Of a DNA stretch of 64,000 nucleotides, positions 42,200 to 51,731 are shown in pieces. The position numbers were made by a program, and so were the translations under genes. The stretch lies in contig NZ_AEEA01000170.1 in NCBI RefSeq assembly GCF_000297095.1, positions 1 through 64,000 on the forward strand. The letters are read 5' to 3'. Under the pieces are notes generated by a model. That model searched no databases. It was not told the DNA's origin and saw nothing but the letters and a program-made list of their open reading frames with translations. The first letter of the stretch is position 1, and every line of letters begins with the position of its first letter. This stretch comes from Treponema primitia ZAS-1. GTDB taxonomy: Bacteria; Spirochaetota; Spirochaetia; Treponematales; Breznakiellaceae.

Positions 42200-43109
42200 G
42201 TAGTTCTTTTATTTTTCGAAAGATCCGTCTCAAAACCGGCCGGGTTATAATTCCCTCGGGTTTGATCATTATAATAAATATCAGCATAAAAGCATAGAAG
42301 ACATTTTTCCAGGGCTGGAGTCCCTCGGGCAGGATCAGGGGAAGCCCCCAGAGGATCGGCGCCGCCAGAAGGGCGCCCCAGGGGGTGGTATAGCCCCCCA
42401 CAAAAAGTATGGTCATGAAGAGCCCCAAATTACGGAAGGTGATAAAGAGTGGGGAAATGGAACGGGTCACGTAGAGGTAGAGCACACCCGCAAGCCCCCC
42501 CAATGCGCTGGACGCAGTCTGGAGCAGCATCCCGGTTTTTTTAACATCGATCCCAAGGGATAGTGCCAGATCCCGGTCCAGGAATATCACCGATGCGGAA
42601 CGACCCAGGGATGATTTTTCAAACCGGTGGATGAGAAAGCCTATTAGTATAACCATTAAATAGATGATCAGCACCAAAAAAATCCGATTGCCCTGGTTGG
42701 AATTGATGATCCGCGGAACATTGAACATCCCCATGGTCCTCCCCAGGGCACCGGTATTTTCTGCGATGGTCTTGAAAAGATACATGAAGGTGAACCCCAC
42801 GATTACCACGGCAAAACAGGGAGCGTCCCCTATGGCCAGAGAAACCAGAAACCCGATTAAGCCGCTAAGCAGCGCCGCGGCAAGCAGCACCGCGGGAAAG
42901 GGCCAGTGCAGACCGATGGCGGCGGAAGCTTCCCCCTGGGAGCCGGACACCACCGCCCCGGATAGGAGGGCGCCAAAATAAGCGGAGATCACCATGTTGG
43001 CCACCGCCAAAAAATGAAGCTGTCCCATACGGTAAGGCAGGTATATGGCCCAACTGGCCAGGAGAAATATCGCCGTAAAACTCAAATAGTAAAACAAAGG
43101 ACCGGACAA
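42180..43109 (-). CDS. ABC transporter permease, LivM-like (system 1)
   Basis: 309 aa, about eight to nine hydrophobic helices, PF02653 branched-chain transporter permease. The SSLGRSASVIFLDRDLALSLGID segment is the typical cytoplasmic EAA-like coupling region; VGGYTTPWGALLAAPILWGL near the C terminus is also conserved. It forms the channel with the LivH-like protein, whose gene ends 10 nt upstream. It overlaps the binding-protein gene. Confidence 0.9.
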   Translation of the reverse strand: MSGPLFYYLSFTAIFLLASWAIYLPYRMGQLHFLAVANMVISAYFGALLSGAVVSGSQGEASAAIGLHWPFPAVLLAAALLSGLIGFLVSLAIGDAPCFAVVIVGFTFMYLFKTIAENTGALGRTMGMFNVPRIINSNQGNRIFLVLIIYLMVILIGFLIHRFEKSSLGRSASVIFLDRDLALSLGIDVKKTGMLLQTASSALGGLAGVLYLYVTRSISPLFITFRNLGLFMTILFVGGYTTPWGALLAAPILWGLPLILPEGLQPWKNVFYAFMLIFIIMIKPEGIITRPVLRRIFRKIKELHGEKGE

Positions 43110-43118
43110 AATTTCTCC

Positions 43119-44000
43119 CTACAATTTAGTGCCGAAAATACCCCGGGGCTTAACCAGAACCACCGCCAGCATGATACCAAATACTACGGCGTTGGACCAG
43201 GAGCCGGAAAAAAAACCCTGGATAAGCGCTTCCACTATACCCAGGAGCAGGGCAATAACCAGCCCCCCCGCAAGGTTTCCCATACCGGCAATGATAGACA
43301 CCCCCAGGACCTTGTGGCTCAGGAGATCCCCCAGGTCCGGCGAAGCGGAACCTAAAAGCAGGGCCATAAGCATGGCGCTCATACCCCCCAGCAGCCCCGT
43401 GAGCATATAACTTTGGAGAGCGGTTTTAAAAACCGGAATCCCCGCCAGTTTAGCGCCGTCGGGGTTTTCGGCGATAGCCCTGAAAGCCCGGCCGGATTTT
43501 GTCGCGTAGAGTATCCGGAACAGGACCGCCACCGCGATAAGAGCGGCCGCCAGGGTAAGAACCTGCCCGTAACTAACACTAATAAGACCATGCTGCCAAA
43601 TCGGTTTCCCGGCGCCGGCGATGCGGAGAAAAGAAACCGGGAAACCCTTATTAATACTGTGGGAACAGAGTTCGGTGATCAACATTCCCATACCCATGGA
43701 AACAACCATGGTAGCGTTAATATCCACGGAACCGCGCTTACCCATGACATGCTGGAATATTGGGGCGGAGATCATATTGATGATAATGGCGGATACAATA
43801 GCTGCGGCTGTCCCCGCAATAATACTGCCAGTTATCTGCATGGCGAGCCAGGCCATGTACATTGAAAAAACAACCACCACCGGAAAGGAAAAGTGGATTA
43901 TCATAGCCACCAGGAGCAACAGGTTAAAGCCCGTTACCAGGAGCACATAAACACTGCCCAGGGAGATACCGTTGATAATCTGTGCAATCAATACTTCCAC
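43119..44000 (-). CDS. ABC transporter permease, LivH-like (system 1)
   Basis: 293 aa from GTG 44000, which has GGGAG 6 nt upstream and begins right after the livF stop. Multi-helix permease with NGISLGSVYVLLVTGFNLL at the start and the coupling loop ATKSGRAFRAIAENPDGAKL. A longer in-frame start at 44024 lies inside livF and is less likely. Partner of the LivM-like permease. Confidence 0.9.
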   Translation of the reverse strand: MEVLIAQIINGISLGSVYVLLVTGFNLLLLVAMIIHFSFPVVVVFSMYMAWLAMQITGSIIAGTAAAIVSAIIINMISAPIFQHVMGKRGSVDINATMVVSMGMGMLITELCSHSINKGFPVSFLRIAGAGKPIWQHGLISVSYGQVLTLAAALIAVAVLFRILYATKSGRAFRAIAENPDGAKLAGIPVFKTALQSYMLTGLLGGMSAMLMALLLGSASPDLGDLLSHKVLGVSIIAGMGNLAGGLVIALLLGIVEALIQGFFSGSWSNAVVFGIMLAVVLVKPRGIFGTKL

Positions 44001-44001
44001 A

Positions 44002-44721
44002 CTACACTCCCAGATACGCTTCACGGACTGCCGGATCTTTTAACAGATCCTCCGCCCTGCCTTCCCGAACCACCCTGCCGGTCTCCAGCACATACGCCCG
44101 GTGGGCGCACTTAAAAGCCCGGTAGACATTCTGCTCAGACAGGAGAATCGAGTAGCCCTCCTTATTCAGTTTAAGCAGTATATCAAAAATAGTAGTAACA
44201 ATGATAGGCGCAAGGCCGATGGAGGGTTCATCCACCAAGATAAGGTGAGGGGTAGACATAAGGGCCCGGGCAATGGCGAGCATCTGCCGTTCGCCGCCGG
44301 AAAGGGTTCCCGCAAGCTGCTTCTTTCGCGCTTCCAGTATGGGAAAAGCGTTGAAAACAAAGCTGAGTTTTTTATCCGCCCCCTTTAGTTCATGATGGGC
44401 CCCCAGGAGGAGATTATCCATCACCGACATGGAGGCAAACACCCCCCGGCCTTCGGGGACCAGGGTCATACCGTCACGTACCGTTTTATCCACCGGCGCT
44501 CCGGTAATATCCCTGCCCTCGAAAATCACGGCGCCCGAATCGGGGACATTAATCCCCAGGATAGTTTCCATCAGCGTAGTTTTACCGGCGCCGTTAGCCC
44601 CCGCCAGAACTACTATTTCGCCCCGGCGAACTTCAAGGTTGATGCCCCGGAGAATCGGCGTGTGATCATAGGAAACGGAAAGATCCTTGACCGACAGAAT
44701 AACTTCATCCTTCTGTTCCAA
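44002..44721 (-). CDS. ABC transporter ATP-binding protein, LivF-like (system 1)
   Basis: 239 aa. Walker A GANGAGKTT, signature LSGGERQ, Walker B LILVDEPSIGLAP, and H-loop region SILLSEQNVYRAF. Start TTG 44721 lies inside the livG end (17-nt overlap), preceded by GGAGGCG, so coupling is likely. Hydrolyses ATP to drive uptake with LivG. Confidence 0.9.
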   Translation of the reverse strand: MEQKDEVILSVKDLSVSYDHTPILRGINLEVRRGEIVVLAGANGAGKTTLMETILGINVPDSGAVIFEGRDITGAPVDKTVRDGMTLVPEGRGVFASMSVMDNLLLGAHHELKGADKKLSFVFNAFPILEARKKQLAGTLSGGERQMLAIARALMSTPHLILVDEPSIGLAPIIVTTIFDILLKLNKEGYSILLSEQNVYRAFKCAHRAYVLETGRVVREGRAEDLLKDPAVREAYLGV

Positions 44722-45409
44722 GGTACGCCTCCGTCACCAGGGGATCCTTCCTGATAGTCTCCGGAACACCCTCGGCAATCTTTTCGCCGAAGTTCAGCAC
44801 CGTAACCCACTCCGCCACATCCATGAGCATCTTGATATCGTGGCTCACCACCGCCACGGTAATACCCATGGCTTTGATCCGCCGTATCAGCGTTACTATC
44901 AGATCGGTCTCTTTGGCCGCCAACCCCGAAACCGGTTCATCCAGCAGCAGCAGTTTGGGCTTGCCGATAATTGCCCGGAGGATCTGCACAAACTGCTTTT
45001 CTGCCCACACCAGATCCACCGCCCATCGATCCGAAGCATCCCCCATGCCCACGGACTCCAGCAGTTCCATCGCTTCCACTTTCAGGGGCTTCTCATTTTT
45101 TGAGGAAGCTCCACTCATGACATTTTCCAGTACCGTTAAGGAGGGAGCCAGCTTTGCCGCCTGAAAGGTCCGGCGTATTCCTAGATTGGCGATTCGGTCG
45201 GCACGTAGTTTTGAAATATCGGCGCCGCCAAAAACTATATTGCCGGAGTCCAGGGGAATAATACCGCTTATACCGTTGAACAGGGTAGTTTTCCCGGAAC
45301 CGTTGGGGCCGATGATGCCGTGGATCCGGCCCTTCTCAATGACAAGATCAAGGCCCTTCAGGGCCTGTAGGCCCCCGAAAGATTTATTTGCCCCTTCAAT
45401 TTTCAGCAT
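44705..45409 (-). CDS. ABC transporter ATP-binding protein, LivG-like (system 1)
   Basis: 234 aa. Walker A GPNGSGKTT, Walker B LLLLDEPVSGLAA and the H-loop region VAVVSHDIKMLM. The signature position reads VWAEKQFVQILRAI, degenerate compared with LSGGQ, unlike most LivG proteins. First gene of the system 1 operon (livG-livF-livH-livM-binding protein-dehydrogenase). SD GGAAGTGGAAG before the ATG and a TATACT about 22 nt upstream mark the operon start. Confidence 0.88.
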   Translation of the reverse strand: MLKIEGANKSFGGLQALKGLDLVIEKGRIHGIIGPNGSGKTTLFNGISGIIPLDSGNIVFGGADISKLRADRIANLGIRRTFQAAKLAPSLTVLENVMSGASSKNEKPLKVEAMELLESVGMGDASDRWAVDLVWAEKQFVQILRAIIGKPKLLLLDEPVSGLAAKETDLIVTLIRRIKAMGITVAVVSHDIKMLMDVAEWVTVLNFGEKIAEGVPETIRKDPLVTEAYLGTEG

Positions 45410-45525
45410 CTTCCACTTCCATGACCCTATTAGTATACCAGAAAAGAAGGATTACGTACCCCCTCGTACCTCCCTATTCTGGATTTTTTAAACCCTCTTG
45501 GAATAACTGCCGGATGGCCAGACCC

Positions 45526-46287
45526 TTATTTCCAAATCAGTTCAGTAATTACCGGATTATGATCACTTAACTTATTTCCAATGGCACTCTTGTCAATAAC
45601 CGAACTTACTAAGTTAAAATGTTTTGTGGAATATAAGCAAAAATCGCAATGGTATTTTCCTTGATGAAACAAAGTAAATTCGTCACCTTCTTTTCCATAT
45701 TCAACACGGTTATATGTATGCCAAGCACTTTCAATATAATATTTTTCGAACAGATTGTTTTTTATTTCAAGCCATTTCATCCATTCATTATGGTTCGAAA
45801 TAGAGTCATAGATATTAAAATCCCCTAGAATAATTGATGGATATTTTTTTAATATTTCTTCATACTTTTCATATTTAAGGCCATTTTTTAGCCGTTCCAT
45901 ATATGATATTTTAGTTTTTCCATTAAATGTTTTCAGCCAAACATTGAATATATAAAGTATTCTCCCATCATTTAGTATGATTTTGTAAAGAGCAATAAAA
46001 GTGAAATCGCCAATCTCATCATTATTATTTACCAGACGCTCAATAGTTGCATTTTTTGCCAATAAGCTGACACCGCATAAATAATTATCCGCCCTTTCTT
46101 TTCCTCCCTCCGTCCAAATATCTCCCAATGAAGTTTTGTCATCCCATAATGTTCTGCCATTTTTAGTTATCTCATTTTTAGTTTCCTGTAAGGCGATAAT
46201 ATCACCCTTAAAACCATCCACATGGTCAACGACTTTATCAACCAGATTATTTCCGGCCGTTTCAATGTTCCATGTTATAATTTTCAT
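45526..46287 (-). CDS. Endonuclease/exonuclease/phosphatase (EEP) superfamily hydrolase, AT-rich island gene
   Basis: 253 aa. The EEP fold landmarks are present: TWNIETAGNN, ALQETKNE (metal Glu), LGDFNIYD (DxN) and LSDHNPVI (catalytic SDH). It could be a DNase or phosphodiesterase; the substrate is unknown. The coding sequence is markedly AT-rich and uses A/T-ending codons, unlike all neighbours, which points to horizontal acquisition. It sits between the two liv operons next to two gene remnants. GGGG before ATG 46287 serves as ribosome binding site. Confidence 0.78.
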   Translation of the reverse strand: MKIITWNIETAGNNLVDKVVDHVDGFKGDIIALQETKNEITKNGRTLWDDKTSLGDIWTEGGKERADNYLCGVSLLAKNATIERLVNNNDEIGDFTFIALYKIILNDGRILYIFNVWLKTFNGKTKISYMERLKNGLKYEKYEEILKKYPSIILGDFNIYDSISNHNEWMKWLEIKNNLFEKYYIESAWHTYNRVEYGKEGDEFTLFHQGKYHCDFCLYSTKHFNLVSSVIDKSAIGNKLSDHNPVITELIWK

Positions 46288-46399
46288 GCCATCCCCTGAT
46301 TAAGAAAAAATGTAATTCTATTTCTGATATTTGTTTAATAATATGTCCACTCGGCAATGGTTTATTCCATAATCTTTTATGATAACGTCTCAATGTAAC

Positions 46400-46625
46400 A
46401 CATTTCGTACATCAATTTTGACGCCAACCCATGGAGGGTTCATCAAGCATAATGAATTCACTTCCGGTCATCAATGCCCGGCCAACCGCAAGCATCTGCT
46501 GTTCACCGCAGGAGAGCAATTTCCCCCACTGCTTCCGCCGTTCGTAGAGCCGGGGGAAAAGGCCGTAAACTGTTTCCAGGATTTCTCCGGTTATGATATT
46601 CTTGTTCACATCCTTGCGGTGGAGG
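46400..46625 (-). pseudogene. Truncated duplicate of the system 2 livF gene
   Basis: About 226 bp are a diverged copy of 47036-47259 inside the intact livF (system 2). It encodes ITGEILETVYGLFPRLYERR, a mutated signature LLSCGEQQM (Cys for Gly) and LDEPSMGW, then the frame is lost. Walker A and both ends of the gene are missing, so it cannot be functional. It probably arose by duplication during insertion of the neighbouring AT-rich DNA. Confidence 0.85.
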
Positions 46626-46664
46626 GGAGTAGGGTTAAATAGATCCTTACGAACAGGCGCCATA

Positions 46665-46835
46665 AAAGGAAAACGGAAAATCACCATTGATACGGCTTTA
46701 CGTTTATCAAAATATTTTGGGAATAGTGTTGAATTCTGGATTGGAATACAGAATGAATATGAAATTAGAATAGAAAAAGAATTGTTGGAAAAACAATTAA
46801 TGGAAATACATACATTAGAAAGAGCCTTGGCATAA
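46665..46835 (+). pseudogene. C-terminal remnant of a HigA/VapI-type antitoxin
   Basis: The segment encodes KGKRKITIDTALRLSKYFG, then NSVEFWIGIQNEYEI, the typical second half of HigA antitoxins (end of the helix-turn-helix plus the FW-LQ motif), and a normal stop at 46835. The N-terminal half is missing; upstream sequence is the livF fragment in antisense. No HigB toxin gene is adjacent. AT-rich, convergent with livF system 2. Confidence 0.7.
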
Positions 46836-46847
46836 AAATGGAGCGTC

Positions 46848-47588
46848 CTACCCCCCCAGGTATGCCTTCTTCACATCCGGATTTGCCGCCAGTTCCGCTG
46901 AGCTGCCCCCGGCGATGATTTCCCCGGTTTTAAGGACATAGCCCCGGCTGGCAAAATCCAAAGCCACCTTGGCATTCTGTTCCACCACCAGGATGGTCAT
47001 ATGCTTTACAAAGTTAAGCTGTTTGAGGGCGCGGAACATTTCGTACATCAACTTTGGCGCCAAACCCATGGAGGGTTCATCAAGCATAATAAATTCGCTG
47101 CCGGTCATCAGCGCCCGGCCAACCGCAAGCATCTGCTGTTCCCCTCCGGAGAGCAATTCCCCCCGTTGTTTCCGCCGTTCGTAGAGCCGAGGAAAGAGGC
47201 CGTAGACTGTCTCCAGGATTTCTCCGGTTATGATATTTTTGTTGATATCCTTGCGGTGGGGAAAGGCGGCAATTTGCAGGTTATCCTGCACACTAAGATT
47301 GCCAAAGATATGCCGACCCTCGGGAACCAGGGCCAGCATCTTTTTCTGGACCAGGGTGTGGGGCTCGGTCTTGAGGATGCTCTGACCGTTATACAGGATG
47401 TCCCCGCCGGTAACCAGCGGCGCTTCAGGCCGGGCTAAGCGGGCCAGACTCATCAGGGCGGATGTTTTTCCCGCGCCGTTAGCGCCGATAAGGGTAACGA
47501 TCTCCCCCTTATCAATGGTAAACGAGATACCGTGCAGGGCTTCGATGTTTCCATAGGAAACTTTCAGATTTTTTACCTCTAACAGCAT
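46848..47588 (-). CDS. ABC transporter ATP-binding protein, LivF-like (system 2)
   Basis: 246 aa from ATG 47588 (GGAG 5 nt upstream). Walker A GANGAGKTS, signature LLSGGEQQM, Walker B FIMLDEPSMGLAPKL, H-loop region ILVVEQNAKVAL. Last gene of the system 2 operon, 13 nt after livG. Part of it (47036-47259) is duplicated just downstream as a pseudogene. Confidence 0.92.
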   Translation of the reverse strand: MLLEVKNLKVSYGNIEALHGISFTIDKGEIVTLIGANGAGKTSALMSLARLARPEAPLVTGGDILYNGQSILKTEPHTLVQKKMLALVPEGRHIFGNLSVQDNLQIAAFPHRKDINKNIITGEILETVYGLFPRLYERRKQRGELLSGGEQQMLAVGRALMTGSEFIMLDEPSMGLAPKLMYEMFRALKQLNFVKHMTILVVEQNAKVALDFASRGYVLKTGEIIAGGSSAELAANPDVKKAYLGG

Positions 47589-47601
47589 GATGTCTCCGTC
47601 A

Positions 47602-48372
47602 TTAAATCGCTCCATCCCCAAGATAAGCTTTTATCACCTCCGGGTTGTTCCGGATTTCTTCCGGATCACCCTGGGCTATCTCCCTGCCAAAATCAATCAC
47701 CGTAATTTTACTGCACAGGGTCATGATAACTTCCATCTGATGTTCGATCATCCAGATGGTAAGCTTGAAAGTATCGTGTATCCAGCGGATATAGTCGATC
47801 AGTCCGGCCACATCGGCGGTGCTCAGACCGGCGGCAGGCTCGTCCAGCATGAGCAGATCCGGCTGCAGCGAAAGCGCCCGGGCAATCTCCACCCGGCGTT
47901 GTATGCCGTAGGGCAGATTCTTTGGGTACTCATCCGCCAGTTCCGAAAGGTGAAAGATCGCCAGCAGTTCCCGGGCGGAAAGGGCAATCTTCTCCTCCCG
48001 CTCCCGGTAGCGCTTGGTATTAAAAAAAGCGTCCGCCGCATTATACCCCAACTGGTAATGCTGGGCGATACGGATATTATCCAGCACCGTCATCTCGCTC
48101 CAGAGCCGGATATTCTGAAAGGTCCTACCAACCTTCATGGCGGCGATCTCGTGGGGCTTCTTGCCGTTGATCCGCACCCCGCCAACGTTGATATCCCCCT
48201 CGGAGGGAATGTAAAATCCGCTCACCAAATTGAAAACCGTGGTTTTCCCCGCGCCATTCGGCCCGATGAGTCCGGCGATCTCCCCCTTCTTCAATGCAAG
48301 GTTGATATCCGTAAGAGCCTGGAGGCCGCCGAAACGATGGGTCAGGTTTTTAATTTCAAGCTGATTTTCCAT
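47602..48372 (-). CDS. ABC transporter ATP-binding protein, LivG-like (system 2)
   Basis: 256 aa. Walker A GPNGAGKTT, Walker B LLMLDEPAAGLSTADV and H-loop region WMIEHQMEVI. The usual signature is replaced by LPYGIQRRVEIARAL, as is common in LivG proteins. Overlaps the end of the LivM-like gene by 17 nt. Confidence 0.92.
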   Translation of the reverse strand: MENQLEIKNLTHRFGGLQALTDINLALKKGEIAGLIGPNGAGKTTVFNLVSGFYIPSEGDINVGGVRINGKKPHEIAAMKVGRTFQNIRLWSEMTVLDNIRIAQHYQLGYNAADAFFNTKRYREREEKIALSARELLAIFHLSELADEYPKNLPYGIQRRVEIARALSLQPDLLMLDEPAAGLSTADVAGLIDYIRWIHDTFKLTIWMIEHQMEVIMTLCSKITVIDFGREIAQGDPEEIRNNPEVIKAYLGDGAI

Positions 48373-49423
48373 TGCCCTTCCCCCCTCGGTTAAATAGTTT
48401 TAGTTTTGGTAATACATCCAAAATTTCCCGGTTCCCCATAAGGCCCTCGGGGCGGAATTGCATGAGTAAAATGAGCAGCAACGGTATAAAGACCCATTTG
48501 AGGATCTGCAGAGGCCGCAGCAATTCTAACAGGAAGGTGAAAAATATTGCCGAAAGAACGGAGCCCGAAAGGGAGCCCATACCCCCAAGGTAGACCATCA
48601 CCATGCCTTCGGTGGACTTCATAATATTGAAGGAACCGGGGTTGATGAACCCCAACATGTGGGCAAAGAGCCCCCCGGCAATTCCCGCGAGGCCGGAAGA
48701 AAACATAAAAGCCAGCAGCTTCATCTGGTTAGTGTTAACGCTCATAATTTCTGCGGATATCTCATCGTAGCGGATGGCGGATATCCCCTTCCCCAATACG
48801 GAGCCCATGAGACGTTTAATGGCGATCACACAAATCACCGCAAAGACCATGATCCATATGAGCATCCAAGGCAGGGGGAGTACATCGTTCATGGCAAACA
48901 TGGTACTCTTCATCCCCATAAGCCCCCGGCTGGCGCCAATGGCGCTGATATTGTTGATGGCGGTGGTGATGATATAGTTTGAAGCAATGGTGATAATCGC
49001 CAGATAGTCGTCCCGGGTTTTGAAGGAGGGGATAGCCACCAGAAGTCCCGCCAGGGCCGCCGCAATTCCCCCGGCAATGATCACCACCGGGAACAGAAAC
49101 AGCGCCGTCTGGGGAGGAAACAGGGGATTACCGATAAATTTATTTTCCGTAAAGAAGATCAGTGATAATACGGAAGAAACATAGGCCCCCACAGCCATGA
49201 ACCCCGCATGTCCGCAGGAAAATTCACCCATGTAACCGTTTACAATATTTAAGCTCGACGCAAAAATAATATTGATACAAATGGACATGATCACGCTTTG
49301 GATATACTGATTTATCAAGCCCAAGGAAGAGAGAAGCACAATTATTACCATAACAACGGCAATAAAAATGATGAGCTTAGTTTGGTTTTTCCCTTTATTT
49401 AATCCCGGTACTAGTGCCATCAT
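48356..49423 (-). CDS. ABC transporter permease, LivM-like (system 2)
   Basis: 355 aa with about nine to ten hydrophobic helices. GYMGEFSCGHAGFMAVGAYV and the GKGISAIRYDEISAEIMSVN coupling loop are LivM hallmarks. AGGAG 6 nt before the ATG sets the start; it begins 8 nt after the livH stop. Confidence 0.92.
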   Translation of the reverse strand: MMALVPGLNKGKNQTKLIIFIAVVMVIIVLLSSLGLINQYIQSVIMSICINIIFASSLNIVNGYMGEFSCGHAGFMAVGAYVSSVLSLIFFTENKFIGNPLFPPQTALFLFPVVIIAGGIAAALAGLLVAIPSFKTRDDYLAIITIASNYIITTAINNISAIGASRGLMGMKSTMFAMNDVLPLPWMLIWIMVFAVICVIAIKRLMGSVLGKGISAIRYDEISAEIMSVNTNQMKLLAFMFSSGLAGIAGGLFAHMLGFINPGSFNIMKSTEGMVMVYLGGMGSLSGSVLSAIFFTFLLELLRPLQILKWVFIPLLLILLMQFRPEGLMGNREILDVLPKLKLFNRGGKGNGKSA

Positions 49424-49431
49424 TGACGCTC

Positions 49432-50343
49432 CTATATCTTTGTGCTGCGGGCTACGCCGAAGAATCCCGTAGGTTTAAGAACCAGGATAATAAGCAATAT
49501 AATGAAGGATACCAGATCCTTAAAACTCGAAGGAAAGAAGGCGGCGATAAAAATCTCGATAAAGCCCAGGATAAAGCCTCCGATAAAAGCGCCCTTAATG
49601 TTTCCGATGCCGCCCACCACGGCGGCGATAAAGGCTTTCCAGCCAATGATCATCCCCATATAGGGGTCCAGTACGGGGTAGGACATGCCAAAAAGTATCC
49701 CCGCCACCGCCGCCAGGCTCGACCCCAGGGCAAATGTAAAGGTGATAACCCGGTTAACCGGTATCCCCATCAGCGGGATGGCAAACTTGTCGTAGGAAAT
49801 GGCCTGCATGGCCATACCAAGGGTAGTCTTGTGTACGATAAACTGCAAAATGCCAAAAACTACAAACGCAGCGATTATAACCAGTACCTTTAAATTAGTA
49901 ATGGTAAGGGGACCAATCTGCCAAATCTGTTTATCCAGAATATCGGGAAAGCGCAGGGCGCTGGCGCCCAGGATGGCCAGGTTGCCGTTCTCTAGGATAA
50001 AGCCCACCATAAGGGCGGTGATGACCACATAGAGCCGGTTGACCCCCTTCCGGCGCAGGGGCCGGTAGGCGACCCGCTCAATGGTTATGCCCAAGAGAGC
50101 GGTAACCAGCATGGTAAACACCAGGGTCAGCGCAAAAACCAGCCACCCCCCGCCGACAATCTTTAGCAGCAGGGCGGTGGCGATAAAGAACGCAAAATAA
50201 CAGGCGGCCATAAAAATATCGCCATGGGCAAAATTGATAAGCCGCAAAACACCGTAAACCAGGCAGTACCCCAGGGCAATCATTGAATAGAAGCTGCCCC
50301 ATTGGAGGGCATTAAAAATATTCTGTAAAATGGTTGTCCACAT
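49432..50343 (-). CDS. ABC transporter permease, LivH-like (system 2)
   Basis: 303 aa membrane permease (ALQWGSFYSMIALGYCLVYG; GMAMQAISYDKFAIPLMGIP coupling loop; PSSFKDLVSFIILLIILVLK tail). GGGGAG before ATG 50343. Follows the binding-protein gene by 24 nt. Confidence 0.92.
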   Translation of the reverse strand: MWTTILQNIFNALQWGSFYSMIALGYCLVYGVLRLINFAHGDIFMAACYFAFFIATALLLKIVGGGWLVFALTLVFTMLVTALLGITIERVAYRPLRRKGVNRLYVVITALMVGFILENGNLAILGASALRFPDILDKQIWQIGPLTITNLKVLVIIAAFVVFGILQFIVHKTTLGMAMQAISYDKFAIPLMGIPVNRVITFTFALGSSLAAVAGILFGMSYPVLDPYMGMIIGWKAFIAAVVGGIGNIKGAFIGGFILGFIEIFIAAFFPSSFKDLVSFIILLIILVLKPTGFFGVARSTKI

Positions 50344-50367
50344 TGGGATACTCCCCTGTTAATAAAA

Positions 50368-51540
50368 TTACAGACTTGTTACGTATTCAAATTCACCGGC
50401 TTCGTTGATCCGGACTACCACCGCCGGTTTGGCGGGATCCCCATTAGCATCGAAGGTCATTTTACCGGTAATACCATCAAAATCCTTCATTCCGGCAATT
50501 GCAGCCCGGATTGCCTCGCGATCCTTGGTCAGATCCCCGGTAAGCCCCGCAGTCTGAATGGCCTGAAGGATAATCCGAGTTGAATCGTAGGAAAGGGCCG
50601 CCACATCGTCGGGGGTATACCCGTAAGCAGCTTTGTACTGATCAATGAAAGCCTTGGTATTACCAACAGCGCCGGCAGCGGCATAGTGGGTGGTAAAGTA
50701 ATACCCCGCCACTGAACCCTTGCTCAGGGTCACCAGGTCTGCGGAACCCCAGGCATCGCTGCCCAGTACGGGCTTGTCGCCCCAGCCTAAGTCCTTGGCT
50801 TGAGGAACGATAAGAGCTATATGGTTATAGTAATTGGGCAGGTAGAGCAGTTCCGCCCCGGAATTGACGATCCGGGTTAGCTGGGTGGAAAAATCCTGAT
50901 CCTTCTGACCAAAGCTTTCAAAGGCCACCACCGAACCGGCGCCATTGGTCTTTTCCCAGCTATCCCTAAAGAGTTCCGCCAGGGTCTTGCAATAGTCGTC
51001 CTCCAGGTTATAGAGGATGGCGGTCTTGGTTACGGCGCTGAACTGGCTCTTGGCAAAGCTGACCGCTGCCGGAGCCTGGACCGGGTCCAGAATACAGGCG
51101 CGGAACACATAGGGCCGGTTCAGGGTAACCGCCGGATTGGTCGCCCAAGGGGAAACCATGGGAACCCGGCTTTCGTTGTTCACCTGCCCGGCGGGAATGG
51201 CCCGGCCGGAACCGCAGGGGCCCACAACCGCCAACACCTTATCCTGGTCAATAAGCCGGTATGCCGCCTGAATGGCCGACTCCGCCTTAAATTCGTTATC
51301 TACGTAGACAAATTCCAACTTGTACTTCGTACCCTTTACGTCCAAGCCGCCGGCGGCATTTACATCCTTTAGGATAAGCTCAGCGGCATACTTGGCCCCT
51401 TCCCCAACCTTGGGGGAATCCCCGGTTAAGGGAATATTGAAACCGATTTTAATCGTATTTTCCTTAGCTCCCCCAGCCGACAACAAGGCCAGGGTCATCA
51501 GGGAAAATACCCCCAGCAACACGCTTCTTTTCTTCATCAT
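50368..51540 (-). CDS. Branched-chain amino-acid-type substrate-binding protein, LivK-like (system 2)
   Basis: 390 aa. Signal peptide (MMKKRSVLLGVFSLMTLALL, cleavage near SAG-GA), then a type I periplasmic binding fold: GFNIPLTGDSPKVGEGAKYA, DVNAAGGLDVKG, VVGPCGSGRAIPAG. Typical LivK length and the usual first position in the operon (livK-livH-livM-livG-livF). GGAGGAAAA precedes the ATG. TATACT lies about 38 nt upstream. Confidence 0.92.
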   Translation of the reverse strand: MMKKRSVLLGVFSLMTLALLSAGGAKENTIKIGFNIPLTGDSPKVGEGAKYAAELILKDVNAAGGLDVKGTKYKLEFVYVDNEFKAESAIQAAYRLIDQDKVLAVVGPCGSGRAIPAGQVNNESRVPMVSPWATNPAVTLNRPYVFRACILDPVQAPAAVSFAKSQFSAVTKTAILYNLEDDYCKTLAELFRDSWEKTNGAGSVVAFESFGQKDQDFSTQLTRIVNSGAELLYLPNYYNHIALIVPQAKDLGWGDKPVLGSDAWGSADLVTLSKGSVAGYYFTTHYAAAGAVGNTKAFIDQYKAAYGYTPDDVAALSYDSTRIILQAIQTAGLTGDLTKDREAIRAAIAGMKDFDGITGKMTFDANGDPAKPAVVVRINEAGEFEYVTSL

Positions 51541-51731
51541 TTTTCCTCCGTTTTTGTAGCTTCCATAATTTTATGGGAGTATAAGAAAATATAAAGGAAA
51601 TAAAAATAATAATCAAGCATATTTATGCATTTAATTACAAATTATCATCTTAATTCTCCTAAAACTACGAATATTTATACGTTATAATTTAAAATCGTTT
51701 AAACATACATTTATGTATGAAATTGTTAACC

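Noticed and set aside
46412..46687. Independent short ABC ATPase gene
   Set aside because: It is a diverged partial copy of livF with a mutated signature, no Walker A and an unrelated N-terminal extension; called a pseudogene.
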